Origin: CAVQEK01 sp964596645
GTDB taxonomy: Bacteria > Bacteroidota > Bacteroidia > Cytophagales > Cyclobacteriaceae
Direction of reading: 5' to 3'
NCBI GenBank assembly: GCA_964596645.1
Contig: CAZQVB010000013.1
Location: 1-64,000, forward strand
Length of the DNA stretch: 64,000 nt
Made by a program: the position numbers and the translations under genes. Of the stretch, positions 1 through 8,224 are shown one piece after another. The notes under the pieces are model-generated. The model did not search any database. It had not been told where the DNA came from and worked only from the letters and a program-made list of their open reading frames with translations. Position 1 is the first letter of the stretch, and the number at the start of each line of letters is the position of its first letter.

Positions 1-54
1 CAACATCCCTACACCGTAGCCCCACCACAGCTCGATCCCGAGCCTGAGGTGCAG

Positions 55-1320
55 CTATCCCACCAATACGGTCACTTTATCAGCGCTGATGTATCTATTG
101 GCTGCCGTCAGCAGATCACTGGTTGTCACTTCATCGAGCTTGCTAAAAAGTTCATTGTAGAAATTATCCGGGAGCTGGTGAAAATGTAGTTTTCTAAATT
201 TGTCCGCGTGTGCGAACGGGGAAGTGAAATCAGAAAGATAATTTCCTTTGAAATAATTCCTCACCTTGTCCAACTCGTTGTCATTCATCTTCACAGTTTG
301 AAGGCGAAGTATTTCCCTATTTATTTCTTCAATGGCCATATCCCGATCCGACTTCTTCACATCGGTGCCTATTTGCCAATACGATGCATGCTTGAAGTGG
401 ACAAGGCTACTGTGAACACCATAGGTTATACCTTTATCTTCACGAAGATTTTGCATTAATCGACTGCCAAAGTAGCCACCCAACACTTCATTGAGCAGTA
501 ACACGGTATAATAATCTTCATGCCGTTCATTGATTGTACGCCAGCCAACACGCAGGGATGTTTGTACACTATCTTTTTTGTCTTCAACTATGTGCATCGG
601 AGCGGTAAAGATTTTTTCGTTTTGCACACCTTCAGCCCCGTTTCTTGTTGCGCTGCATTCACCGAACAGCTCATTCATCTCTACTACCAATTGTTGGCTG
701 ACATTTCCTGTTACGATTACCTCATAGTTGCCGGCAATATGGGTTCGATAATGATTGACAACTTCTTCTCGATCTAGGTTAAGAAGTGACTCCTTATCTA
801 ATTTTTGGCCATAAGGATGGGCTGATCCAAAAAGCTGTAGCTTAAATAAATTGGAAGCTATGTAGGCATTTTTTTGTTCATTCACACTCACTTGCTGTGC
901 TTGTCGCTTGGTAAGCAGCACGAGTTCATGCGTTGGGAAATTTGAATGGTGTATCATATCACCCACCATTTGCAATGCAGACAAAACCTGTTCATTTAAA
1001 CAGTAAAGCGACAGCGTAGTGTAGTCTGCTGCAGATTGGATGTCGATAAAAGCCCCCAGCCTTTCTAGTTGCTTTGAAATTTCTTCGGAAGTGTGATGTA
1101 TGGTGCCCTCACGCAGCATGTGCGCGGTGATGAGAGCACATCCGTTTTTGGCTTCAAACCATTTGCCTGCAGCAAACACAAAATCAATTTTGAGCAAGGG
1201 CAGACCTTCAAAGTGAAGCAGATGAAGAGGAATGCCATTACTTAAATACCTGGTTTCAGGTTTTTGAATCGGAAATGGCTTTGGAATTGTAAATTGTGGA
1301 TTTTTCGCTCTATCCGGCAT
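55..1320 (-). CDS. M16 family peptidase-like protein, predicted non-catalytic
   Basis: A complete 421-residue member of the M16 (insulinase/processing peptidase) family. The zinc motif HxxEH expected near residue 65 is absent: the region reads LITAHMLREGT. A C-terminal-half signature of the non-catalytic partner is kept (NLREDKGITYGV, with the R and Y that line the substrate cavity). The family usually works as an active/inactive pair, so this is probably the inactive partner or a peptide-binding scaffold. No catalytic partner is visible in the window. Its ATG overlaps the stop of porV by one base (TAATG), so the two genes are probably translationally coupled, which ties it to the type IX secretion genes upstream. 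No clear signal peptide is seen. Confidence 0.85.
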   Translation of the reverse strand: MPDRAKNPQFTIPKPFPIQKPETRYLSNGIPLHLLHFEGLPLLKIDFVFAAGKWFEAKNGCALITAHMLREGTIHHTSEEISKQLERLGAFIDIQSAADYTTLSLYCLNEQVLSALQMVGDMIHHSNFPTHELVLLTKRQAQQVSVNEQKNAYIASNLFKLQLFGSAHPYGQKLDKESLLNLDREEVVNHYRTHIAGNYEVIVTGNVSQQLVVEMNELFGECSATRNGAEGVQNEKIFTAPMHIVEDKKDSVQTSLRVGWRTINERHEDYYTVLLLNEVLGGYFGSRLMQNLREDKGITYGVHSSLVHFKHASYWQIGTDVKKSDRDMAIEEINREILRLQTVKMNDNELDKVRNYFKGNYLSDFTSPFAHADKFRKLHFHQLPDNFYNELFSKLDEVTTSDLLTAANRYISADKVTVLVG

Positions 1321-2549
1321 TATTGATTTTGATCGAGAATGGAAGCTTCTTGTGTTTGATCGTTGAAGTTGAAATGCAGCGTAAACCGGAGCGTTTCCGC
1401 CAGTGGGTGCTCGCGTTTTTGGGGCACCAGATAGGCGAAGTCTATACCAAAAACATTATAGCGCAATCCCAGACCCATGGTTAAGTATTTCCTATCGCCT
1501 TTATTGGCATTTTCATAGAAATACCCGGCGCGAAGTGCGAAAATATCCTTGTACCAATACTCCAGACCAGTGGAAATGGATATTTCCTGCATTTCTTCAG
1601 AAAAGCCATCGGGGGCATCTGTAAATGAACCAAATATGCCGCTGAGCAATGGTCGGTTGGGGTCTCTTCCATTGGCAATGACGAAACCACCGTTACCATC
1701 TTCCACATAGTTGCCGGTGCTGTCGGTGAGATATACCGGGGGAGTGGGCACCAGTAGTTTATTAAAATCCATGGCCAGGGTCAGGGTGTTGTAAGGATCC
1801 AGACTGATGGTATAGGCACCGCCCAAGCGTAAATTGGTGGGAATAAAATCCCTATTCTCATCATTCGTATAGGTGATTTTATTGCCTATGTTGGAAATAA
1901 CTGCACCCAAAGCAAGGTTGGAATTGTCGGATATGAAGTTCATGTCCTTGTTCCAATACCAGCCGATATCTGCTGCTACACTCACTCCTGCCTGGCTGGG
2001 GTCGTTGCCGATATATACATTGCCCGTAAGGTTGGAGTATATGTATTTGAGCGTCACACCAAGGCTCATATCTTCCGTCAGCAGGCGCGAGTACGATCCG
2101 GCAAGTGTAAACTCTCTTGGATTAAAATCCTGTATCAGTTCGCCTATGTTGTCCCTGAATTCCATGTCGCCAAGGTCAAAATATTTCAGCGCAAGTCCCA
2201 CACTCTGTTCTTTATTGATCTTGTAGTAGCCAGACAGATAAGAGATGGACATATCGTTGATGATTTTGGCCAGCCATGGAGTGTGCGATAGCGAAAAGCC
2301 AATGTCGTTTTGTATGAATGCCAAACGCGCCACATTCCAGTGAATGGCATTGGCATCTGCAGACAGGGCAACGCCGGCATCGCCCATTGCTCCAGACCGG
2401 GCATCAGGGGCGATCATCATAAAAGGTACAGCCGTAGTAATGGGCCGCTGGGTGGTGTCTTGCCCTAGTATCACCTGCTGTGCCTGCAGACTTTGGCTGG
2501 CAATAACCAACAAGGTAAAGGCTTTAATAATAAGTTTTAACCGCTGCAT
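1320..2549 (-). CDS. porV: Type IX secretion system outer membrane protein PorV (LptO)
   Basis: A 409-residue outer-membrane beta-barrel protein. An N-terminal signal peptide (hydrophobic stretch ending in SLQAQ, about residue 24) is followed by the PorV hallmark PDARSGAMGDAGVA and many alternating beta strands. PorV shuttles cargo from the translocon to the PorU sortase at the cell surface and is part of the attachment complex. It is transcribed with the M16-like gene downstream. porU lies 133 bp upstream on the same strand, which is the usual porU-porV arrangement in Bacteroidota. The length and motif fit the family closely. Confidence 0.95.
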   Translation of the reverse strand: MQRLKLIIKAFTLLVIASQSLQAQQVILGQDTTQRPITTAVPFMMIAPDARSGAMGDAGVALSADANAIHWNVARLAFIQNDIGFSLSHTPWLAKIINDMSISYLSGYYKINKEQSVGLALKYFDLGDMEFRDNIGELIQDFNPREFTLAGSYSRLLTEDMSLGVTLKYIYSNLTGNVYIGNDPSQAGVSVAADIGWYWNKDMNFISDNSNLALGAVISNIGNKITYTNDENRDFIPTNLRLGGAYTISLDPYNTLTLAMDFNKLLVPTPPVYLTDSTGNYVEDGNGGFVIANGRDPNRPLLSGIFGSFTDAPDGFSEEMQEISISTGLEYWYKDIFALRAGYFYENANKGDRKYLTMGLGLRYNVFGIDFAYLVPQKREHPLAETLRFTLHFNFNDQTQEASILDQNQ

Positions 2550-2681
2550 TGATCCTGAATTAGATGCTAAATATAGTTATTTCGAACAAATGACCGTTGC
2601 CAAGTTGTTGTGCATAGTTGCTGATTTTATAGTGCGGAATGGCCGTCCGTACATATTTTAACACTTTATAAGCCGGCAAAT

Positions 2682-5600
2682 CTAACGTATATAAATCAAT
2701 TTGGTGGTGGCAAAATTATAGGCACCATCCTTCAGCGAGGTCACTCGAAGTTTGGCCACATAAAGACCACTTTCTACATACGCTCCGCTCTCATTGGCAC
2801 CGTCCCATGTCATCGGTTGAACATATTGCTCGTTGCGCTCCACAATGGCATGAAAGGTTTTTATTCTTTCACCACCCAGACTATAAAGTTCAACCAACAC
2901 ATCTAAATCCTCATTTTCCCTGTTCACATAGAAGGAGAGCCGGCTTTCCCATTCAAATGGATTAGGACTACCGGCAAAATCTGCAATGCTCAGCATACTC
3001 CCTTCGATCAGTGTAAAGTCGATGCTCCACTCCATCGGGTTGTTGTAGTTGTCGGCAGCAAGCAATGACAGGCTGTGTTCTCCTGGTTCCAAATCAAGTG
3101 GAAACCTTACCCAGCCTTGCTTAAAGTTGCCTGCATCTGCGGTATAGAAGGCGTTGAGTTGAAAGGTCTCTCCGGTACTTGTTAAGCGCGCGCGTATACC
3201 CGGGTTATTCTCGTGGGCAGATATGTTTATTCCACTCTCGTCCTGCAGGCGCGCCAACAATACAGGTCGGCCTTCTACCTTGCCTCCGCTCACAAATGTG
3301 GTGTCGTTGATGTATAAATGAATCATGGGCGGTGTAGTGTCTGCAGATTCTCCTTCACTTTGGCCACCAACCACCAGTTGCCTAGCTGCCCCTGAAGCGT
3401 CCGATTCTGTGCCACTGGCATACAAACTGATTTTGCCCAGCGCGTATTGCTTATCGATGGTAACAGGTAGTAGAAACTCCATTTCAAATTTCCCATCCTT
3501 CACCTCCGCATTACCCCGGAAAAGTACATTTTCGCGCGTTTGAAAAGTGGCCGGTGGATTTTCATCGCCAAAGGTCAATCGCTCCTGTTCTTTGTCGTAA
3601 ACGGTAGCCGTGAGCAGGCCATGGAAATTGCTGAGAATTGACGCATCAGAATGATTGATCTGGCCATTCAATTTCACCAACTGAAGAGGCCGCAAGGTGT
3701 CTTGAGCGCTGTGCGCCAATGTATAACTTATTTCATTTTTTGGAAAAGCGAGGGTCATGGATGGATCGCCAATAAGCGCAAAGTTGCGATTTCTCACACC
3801 ATCAATGCTCTCATTTTTTGTGGCCATGTACATCTCTCCGAGGGTGAGGGGGACGCCATTTTTCTTGTCAAAAACATTGCTATAAAATGCCTTGTTCAGC
3901 GCAAAGTTGGAGTTGGAATACACAGGTCTGGAAGAGGTGACCAGCGCTATGGCACCGCCGTATTTGTTTACAAGCAAATGCTCTGCCCCCGATATGACCG
4001 ACGGATCATCGTGCCTGCCAAACTCACATGTGGCGGTCACAAATAGCGGAAGCCGGTCGTAATTTTCCATTTCCCTTATAGTGGTTATATCCAGAATGGT
4101 CTCTTCCATCCAGCGGGTTTCTGAGCCGTGCCCCGTAAAATTCACGATCAGTCCACCCCGCTCTATGGCCTGCCTGAAAGCTTCATTGGCCTGTGGGGAA
4201 GTTTTTTTTCCAGCGTGCATCGTCTGCGCGTAAGCATCGAGAAAGATTTTGTGAATGTTGATGCCGGAAGCCAGGGTGTCGACCATTTCTGTCAGGCGGT
4301 TGGCATCGCGCAGGTGCAGGTTGAGGTCGCCGTCATCGGCCACAAAATACACATCATTGCGCCAGGTGCCATATGTGGCACTATGTCTTCCGTAGTGGTG
4401 GAGCTTATTCACAATGGTACGCGCCTCGTCTGCCGACTGCACAGGCAGCCGGCCTATGCCGATGTCCAAATAGTGGCTGCCTGTATAATCTTCCTGCCAT
4501 TCCCCTTCCCCATCGTCAAGAAAGCCAAAGTAATCGTCGGAACTGTAGCTCAGCACGGGGTTTAGGGAATTGCGCGCGCTATAGGAGGGCACGAATAGCG
4601 TGTTGTTGTTCCTGCTAAAGCGGATGCCCTTAAAGTCGTACGAACAACGGCCAAACAGCAGCAAATACTTGAACTTACCAGAGTCTCTGTCATAAAACAT
4701 TTTAGCCAAATCGCGTATGGCGGTGGCGTCGCGACCACCAGAGGAGAATTCATTGTACACCTCCTCGGTCGTCACCACGGCCACATCCAGGCCTTGTTGT
4801 TGGCGAAGGCTTGCCAGGCGCCCGGCTTCATGGGCAAATGCCGGGTGGGTCACGATGAGCAAATTGGGCGTGGGCAAACTTCTTATATTCTGATTTAACA
4901 CCTTTCTTTCGAAATGCGGTGCGGCGGCGTGTTTCGAGTCAAATACAATATATTTTGACGTAGAAAGAATAGAATCGCTAAAAAGGCATTGCTCACTATC
5001 GAACGTATGTTTCTGCCATATAGGAGCGCCTGGCTTGGTGACGTTCCAGATGGTGAAACCGGCAGGCTGAGTGGCGGTGCCAATTTGAAATGTGCCGATA
5101 GCCTGCTGCGAAGGAAGTGCATAAAAACATAATGGCTCACCCGAATAAACCAACTTTTGATCAGATTCTACAATGAAGTAGTTGAGATAGGCCCTTGATT
5201 TTTCTGCGCCGGTTGCCTGGCCAAATTGAAAGGTAAGCTGATGTTTCTCGGCTACAGGGGCACGGGCAGTCCATTGTGCAAGGTTGTTGGTGCCTTGCCA
5301 TCCGTACACTGTTTTGCTCACGGGCGTCAGTAATTGCTGACCTATTTGCTGGCCGTTCAACGAGATGATCATTCTGGCTTCCGCGTAGGTTTGCGCCATC
5401 ACCGAACTGCTAATTTTTACCTCACCAGCATCCAGTCCGGGCATATCCACGTCGAAATGATGCCGCTGGCCATTGACATCAAACCGCTCCCCATACCATT
5501 CCCTGCCCGAGCTCAAAATGTTGTATTCTTCATGCTCGTGAATATGAACAAATCGTCCGTTTTCAATTCTTTTATCAGTATTGTCTTCTACCTGTGCCTC

Positions 5601-6491
5601 AGCTAAGCGCAGCCCCTCTGCCATGTTCACATTAAGGAAATAAAAGGATGTGTCGGAGTAGAAATTCTTTTCGTATTGAAAATGCTGCCCATCGGCAGTG
5701 TAGTAATGGGTGTCTGCATCTTGCCCGTAAAACAGCACATAGTCATCCTTATCAAATCGGCCGTCGTCTTCACCATGTACATATATGGCATTTTGCTGCA
5801 GGTCGAGAGGGCGGAAATCATCATTTTTTTGTGGCAGCATTTTTCCGCCATTTCCAAAAATTCTGATCTGCATCGGATTGATCTCGTGAGGATCAATACC
5901 CATTTTTCGCAATAAATGATGATCTATTTTGTACACGCCTTCATCTACCACAGCCAACTTGTACCAGTCGCCACTTGCCAATACAGATTGATTTCCGGTT
6001 GAAGATGTTCTCAACGCACTTCTGGCTTTTCCCATTTTCTTTTTGAGTATCAGAGACAGATAGAGCACCTTTCTGAATGTAGCACTGGCGGAGTCGTAAG
6101 TGATGGGTACAAGTGTAATTTTTGTCTTTGGCATGCCCGCCATAGTCATCGTGCGCAGTTGGATGAACGACTGACTTTGAAGCTGTGTGGCCTGGAAAAT
6201 AGCCATTTCGCCGGCACTGAATGGCACCGAATTTATTGAGTCAATTGTAAAATCTGTGAGATTGTACGCGCCATCACGTACATCGGTCATTATGGGTAAA
6301 TAGTCAAAATAGGTGTGATTTTCGGCATTGGCTACCGATAGTACGGCGCGTATTTCCCCATCATAAAGTTCAATATTTTTGGTGCCTTTCCATTGTGCTT
6401 GAAACACAACACGGTCAGGAGCGGCCCGGGCGACAAATGCCGACGCAAAGAACAGAGTAAAAAACACAAAAAGGATCGTTCGCTTTGCCAT
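2682..6491 (-). CDS. porU: Type IX secretion system sortase PorU (C25 gingipain-like)
   Basis: A 1269-residue secreted cysteine protease-like sortase that removes the C-terminal sorting domain of type IX cargo and attaches A-LPS. There is a signal peptide at residues 1-22. The central C25 domain shows the catalytic pair: His788 in NFTGHGSE and Cys822 in TATCEFGRHD. The C-terminal ~90 residues (NPFEWES... to SGLYVAKLRV) resemble the sorting domain that PorU keeps. The large N-terminal region (propeptide-like, then beta-rich) fits the family's usual length of 1100-1300. It lies upstream of porV. The start codon is ATG. Confidence 0.96.
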   Translation of the reverse strand: MAKRTILFVFFTLFFASAFVARAAPDRVVFQAQWKGTKNIELYDGEIRAVLSVANAENHTYFDYLPIMTDVRDGAYNLTDFTIDSINSVPFSAGEMAIFQATQLQSQSFIQLRTMTMAGMPKTKITLVPITYDSASATFRKVLYLSLILKKKMGKARSALRTSSTGNQSVLASGDWYKLAVVDEGVYKIDHHLLRKMGIDPHEINPMQIRIFGNGGKMLPQKNDDFRPLDLQQNAIYVHGEDDGRFDKDDYVLFYGQDADTHYYTADGQHFQYEKNFYSDTSFYFLNVNMAEGLRLAEAQVEDNTDKRIENGRFVHIHEHEEYNILSSGREWYGERFDVNGQRHHFDVDMPGLDAGEVKISSSVMAQTYAEARMIISLNGQQIGQQLLTPVSKTVYGWQGTNNLAQWTARAPVAEKHQLTFQFGQATGAEKSRAYLNYFIVESDQKLVYSGEPLCFYALPSQQAIGTFQIGTATQPAGFTIWNVTKPGAPIWQKHTFDSEQCLFSDSILSTSKYIVFDSKHAAAPHFERKVLNQNIRSLPTPNLLIVTHPAFAHEAGRLASLRQQQGLDVAVVTTEEVYNEFSSGGRDATAIRDLAKMFYDRDSGKFKYLLLFGRCSYDFKGIRFSRNNNTLFVPSYSARNSLNPVLSYSSDDYFGFLDDGEGEWQEDYTGSHYLDIGIGRLPVQSADEARTIVNKLHHYGRHSATYGTWRNDVYFVADDGDLNLHLRDANRLTEMVDTLASGINIHKIFLDAYAQTMHAGKKTSPQANEAFRQAIERGGLIVNFTGHGSETRWMEETILDITTIREMENYDRLPLFVTATCEFGRHDDPSVISGAEHLLVNKYGGAIALVTSSRPVYSNSNFALNKAFYSNVFDKKNGVPLTLGEMYMATKNESIDGVRNRNFALIGDPSMTLAFPKNEISYTLAHSAQDTLRPLQLVKLNGQINHSDASILSNFHGLLTATVYDKEQERLTFGDENPPATFQTRENVLFRGNAEVKDGKFEMEFLLPVTIDKQYALGKISLYASGTESDASGAARQLVVGGQSEGESADTTPPMIHLYINDTTFVSGGKVEGRPVLLARLQDESGINISAHENNPGIRARLTSTGETFQLNAFYTADAGNFKQGWVRFPLDLEPGEHSLSLLAADNYNNPMEWSIDFTLIEGSMLSIADFAGSPNPFEWESRLSFYVNRENEDLDVLVELYSLGGERIKTFHAIVERNEQYVQPMTWDGANESGAYVESGLYVAKLRVTSLKDGAYNFATTKLIYIR

Positions 6492-6580
6492 ACCAGCACA
6501 CCGCCAGCACAGGCGTGTCTTTATTTGCTATATCCGTAACTGTAAAATTAAGTAAGTATGATGAATAGGCCACGCAAATA

Positions 6581-7279
6581 TTATGAGCCTGAGTGGGTTG
6601 ACGATGTAAGGTTTCTGAAAAGCGAAAGCGATACATATAAAACAATGACCAACGGTATGGATAAAAAACCTAAGGTGATGATGAGCACCACTGAAAGTAT
6701 AAGGAATGTATATCGCAGTTTGTTGGCCTGCCAGGCAAAGGATTTGAATTTGAGCGAAAACATGTGAATCTCCGAAACCAAAAGCAGGGCGAGCGCCAGG
6801 GCCAAAGCGGCCAGCAACCAGGGCGAAAAGAACATAATGGCTACGTTGCCATGGCTATGCTGAATAAATGGCAGCGCACTCACAAACAAAGCGCATGCCG
6901 GTGTGGGCAGGCCAATGAAAGAATCTGTTTGGCGTTCGTCGATATTGAACTTTGCCAATCGCAGCGCAGAAAATAGAGCAATGACATAAGCAGCGTATGG
7001 TAGCAATTCGTAAGCAGATACCTGAGCGATCAATTGGTAAACAATGGTAGCCGGCAGCACGCCAAAGGTGACCATGTCGGCAAGGGAATCCAACTGCAGA
7101 CCAAGGGCAGAAGGTTTTTTGAGCATACGCGCCGCAAAGCCATCGAAGAAATCGAACACCGCCCCGACCCAAATGAGCGCAGCCGCCCACATCAGTTCAC
7201 CCTGAAAAGCCTGTACTATTCCAATACAACCGCAGGCCAGGTTGCTTAGTGTGAGGGTGTTGGGTATGTGGCGTGTCAT
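6581..7279 (-). CDS. pssA: CDP-diacylglycerol--serine O-phosphatidyltransferase
   Basis: A 232-residue integral membrane enzyme. It transfers phosphatidyl from CDP-diacylglycerol to L-serine, giving phosphatidylserine, the precursor of phosphatidylethanolamine. The complete CDP-alcohol phosphatidyltransferase signature D-G-x2-A-R-x8-G-x3-D-x3-D is present (DGFAAR ... GLQLDSLAD, about residues 44-66). About six to seven hydrophobic segments follow. The N-terminus MTRHIPNTLTLSNL is typical of the short Bacteroidota form. The next gene upstream on the same strand (metallo-hydrolase) ends 12 bp before its start, so the two are probably co-transcribed. The final ~15 residues are polar and not conserved-looking. 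Confidence 0.93.
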   Translation of the reverse strand: MTRHIPNTLTLSNLACGCIGIVQAFQGELMWAAALIWVGAVFDFFDGFAARMLKKPSALGLQLDSLADMVTFGVLPATIVYQLIAQVSAYELLPYAAYVIALFSALRLAKFNIDERQTDSFIGLPTPACALFVSALPFIQHSHGNVAIMFFSPWLLAALALALALLLVSEIHMFSLKFKSFAWQANKLRYTFLILSVVLIITLGFLSIPLVIVLYVSLSLFRNLTSSTHSGS

Positions 7280-7291
7280 GATATGTTGTGT

Positions 7292-7942
7292 TTATTTAGA
7301 AGCCAATCCGCAAAACGGATTATACTTTTTTTCATAGCCTACGGTAGTTTCCGGGCCATGGCCGGGGTGTACCACCACGTCATCAGCCAGTGCAAATACC
7401 TGCTGCTGAATGCTGTTGATCAATGTGTGAAAGTCGCCACCCGGCAGGTCGGTTCTCCCGATACTATCCTTGAAAAGCACATCGCCACCTATACAAAATT
7501 TCTGCGCCTTGTTCACCAGCGCAATATGCCCGGGTGCATGGCCAGGCACGAAGATCACGATAAGATCGTCTGCTCCCACCGCAATGCGATCGCCTTCTCG
7601 TAAAAACCGATCGGCGGTGGTGTTTTCAAAGGCAGGAAAGCCATACATCGGCGCTACCACATCATTCATTTTCAGCGTTGGCACATCCTTTTCATGTATA
7701 TACAGCGGCACTTTATACCGTCTTTTCACAAAAGCGTTGCCCAGCACATGATCGATGTGGCAGTGGGTGTTTAAGAGCATGGCCACATCCAGTTCGTGTT
7801 CGGCAATATATTGCTCCAGAAGTTGTTCCTCAGCGCTGTTGCTGCAGCCCGGATCTATAATGATGCACTGCCCGTCATGGTGGGAGAGCACATATGTATT
7901 TTCCTGAAAAGGATTAAATGTGAATTCTTTAATGGAAATCAT
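7292..7942 (-). CDS. MBL-fold metallo-hydrolase, glyoxalase II-like
   Basis: A 216-residue metallo-beta-lactamase-fold hydrolase with the metal motif THCHIDH (HxHxDH). Later ligands are in VPGHAPGH, FIGGDVLF-like IGGDVLFKD and VVHPGHGPET. This pattern matches the small hydroxyacylglutathione-hydrolase-like (YcbL/GloB) group, but the actual substrate cannot be read from sequence. I chose the ATG at 7942 (MISIKEFTFNP) because an upstream in-frame TTG only adds ten hydrophobic residues that do not resemble the family N-terminus. Downstream lies pssA, 12 bp away. Confidence 0.9.
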   Translation of the reverse strand: MISIKEFTFNPFQENTYVLSHHDGQCIIIDPGCSNSAEEQLLEQYIAEHELDVAMLLNTHCHIDHVLGNAFVKRRYKVPLYIHEKDVPTLKMNDVVAPMYGFPAFENTTADRFLREGDRIAVGADDLIVIFVPGHAPGHIALVNKAQKFCIGGDVLFKDSIGRTDLPGGDFHTLINSIQQQVFALADDVVVHPGHGPETTVGYEKKYNPFCGLASK

Positions 7943-8224
7943 GCCAAATAAATAAATGCCGAAAATACACAATCTATGCTACAAGGTAGAATGACTATGC
8001 GAGGCAATTGTTCGATAAGATTCTTTCAACTGTCTGTCAAACAATATCACTCAGCGCTTTCCTGATAAGGAACTGTGAGAGATGCCGTGCAATAAGCGTT
8101 AACTCCGCCACGACATTGCCCGCAGAATGGACTATTGATTGGAAGTAAGAATAGTACAAGAAACGGCTGGCATCAAAGACAACTTTAGACTATAATTGAT
8201 TTTTTCTCAAAACAACTTTTCCAC
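7943..8224. other. Divergent intergenic region, no gene seen
   Basis: 282 bp between the minus-strand hydrolase and the plus-strand surface-protein gene. It should hold both promoters. I found no convincing TAnnTTTG element, repeat or RNA structure here. Confidence 0.5.

Noticed and set aside
1..54. Possible start of another minus-strand gene at the left edge
   Set aside because: Only 54 bases lie beyond the M16 stop, with a possible ATG at 4-6; too little to support a call.
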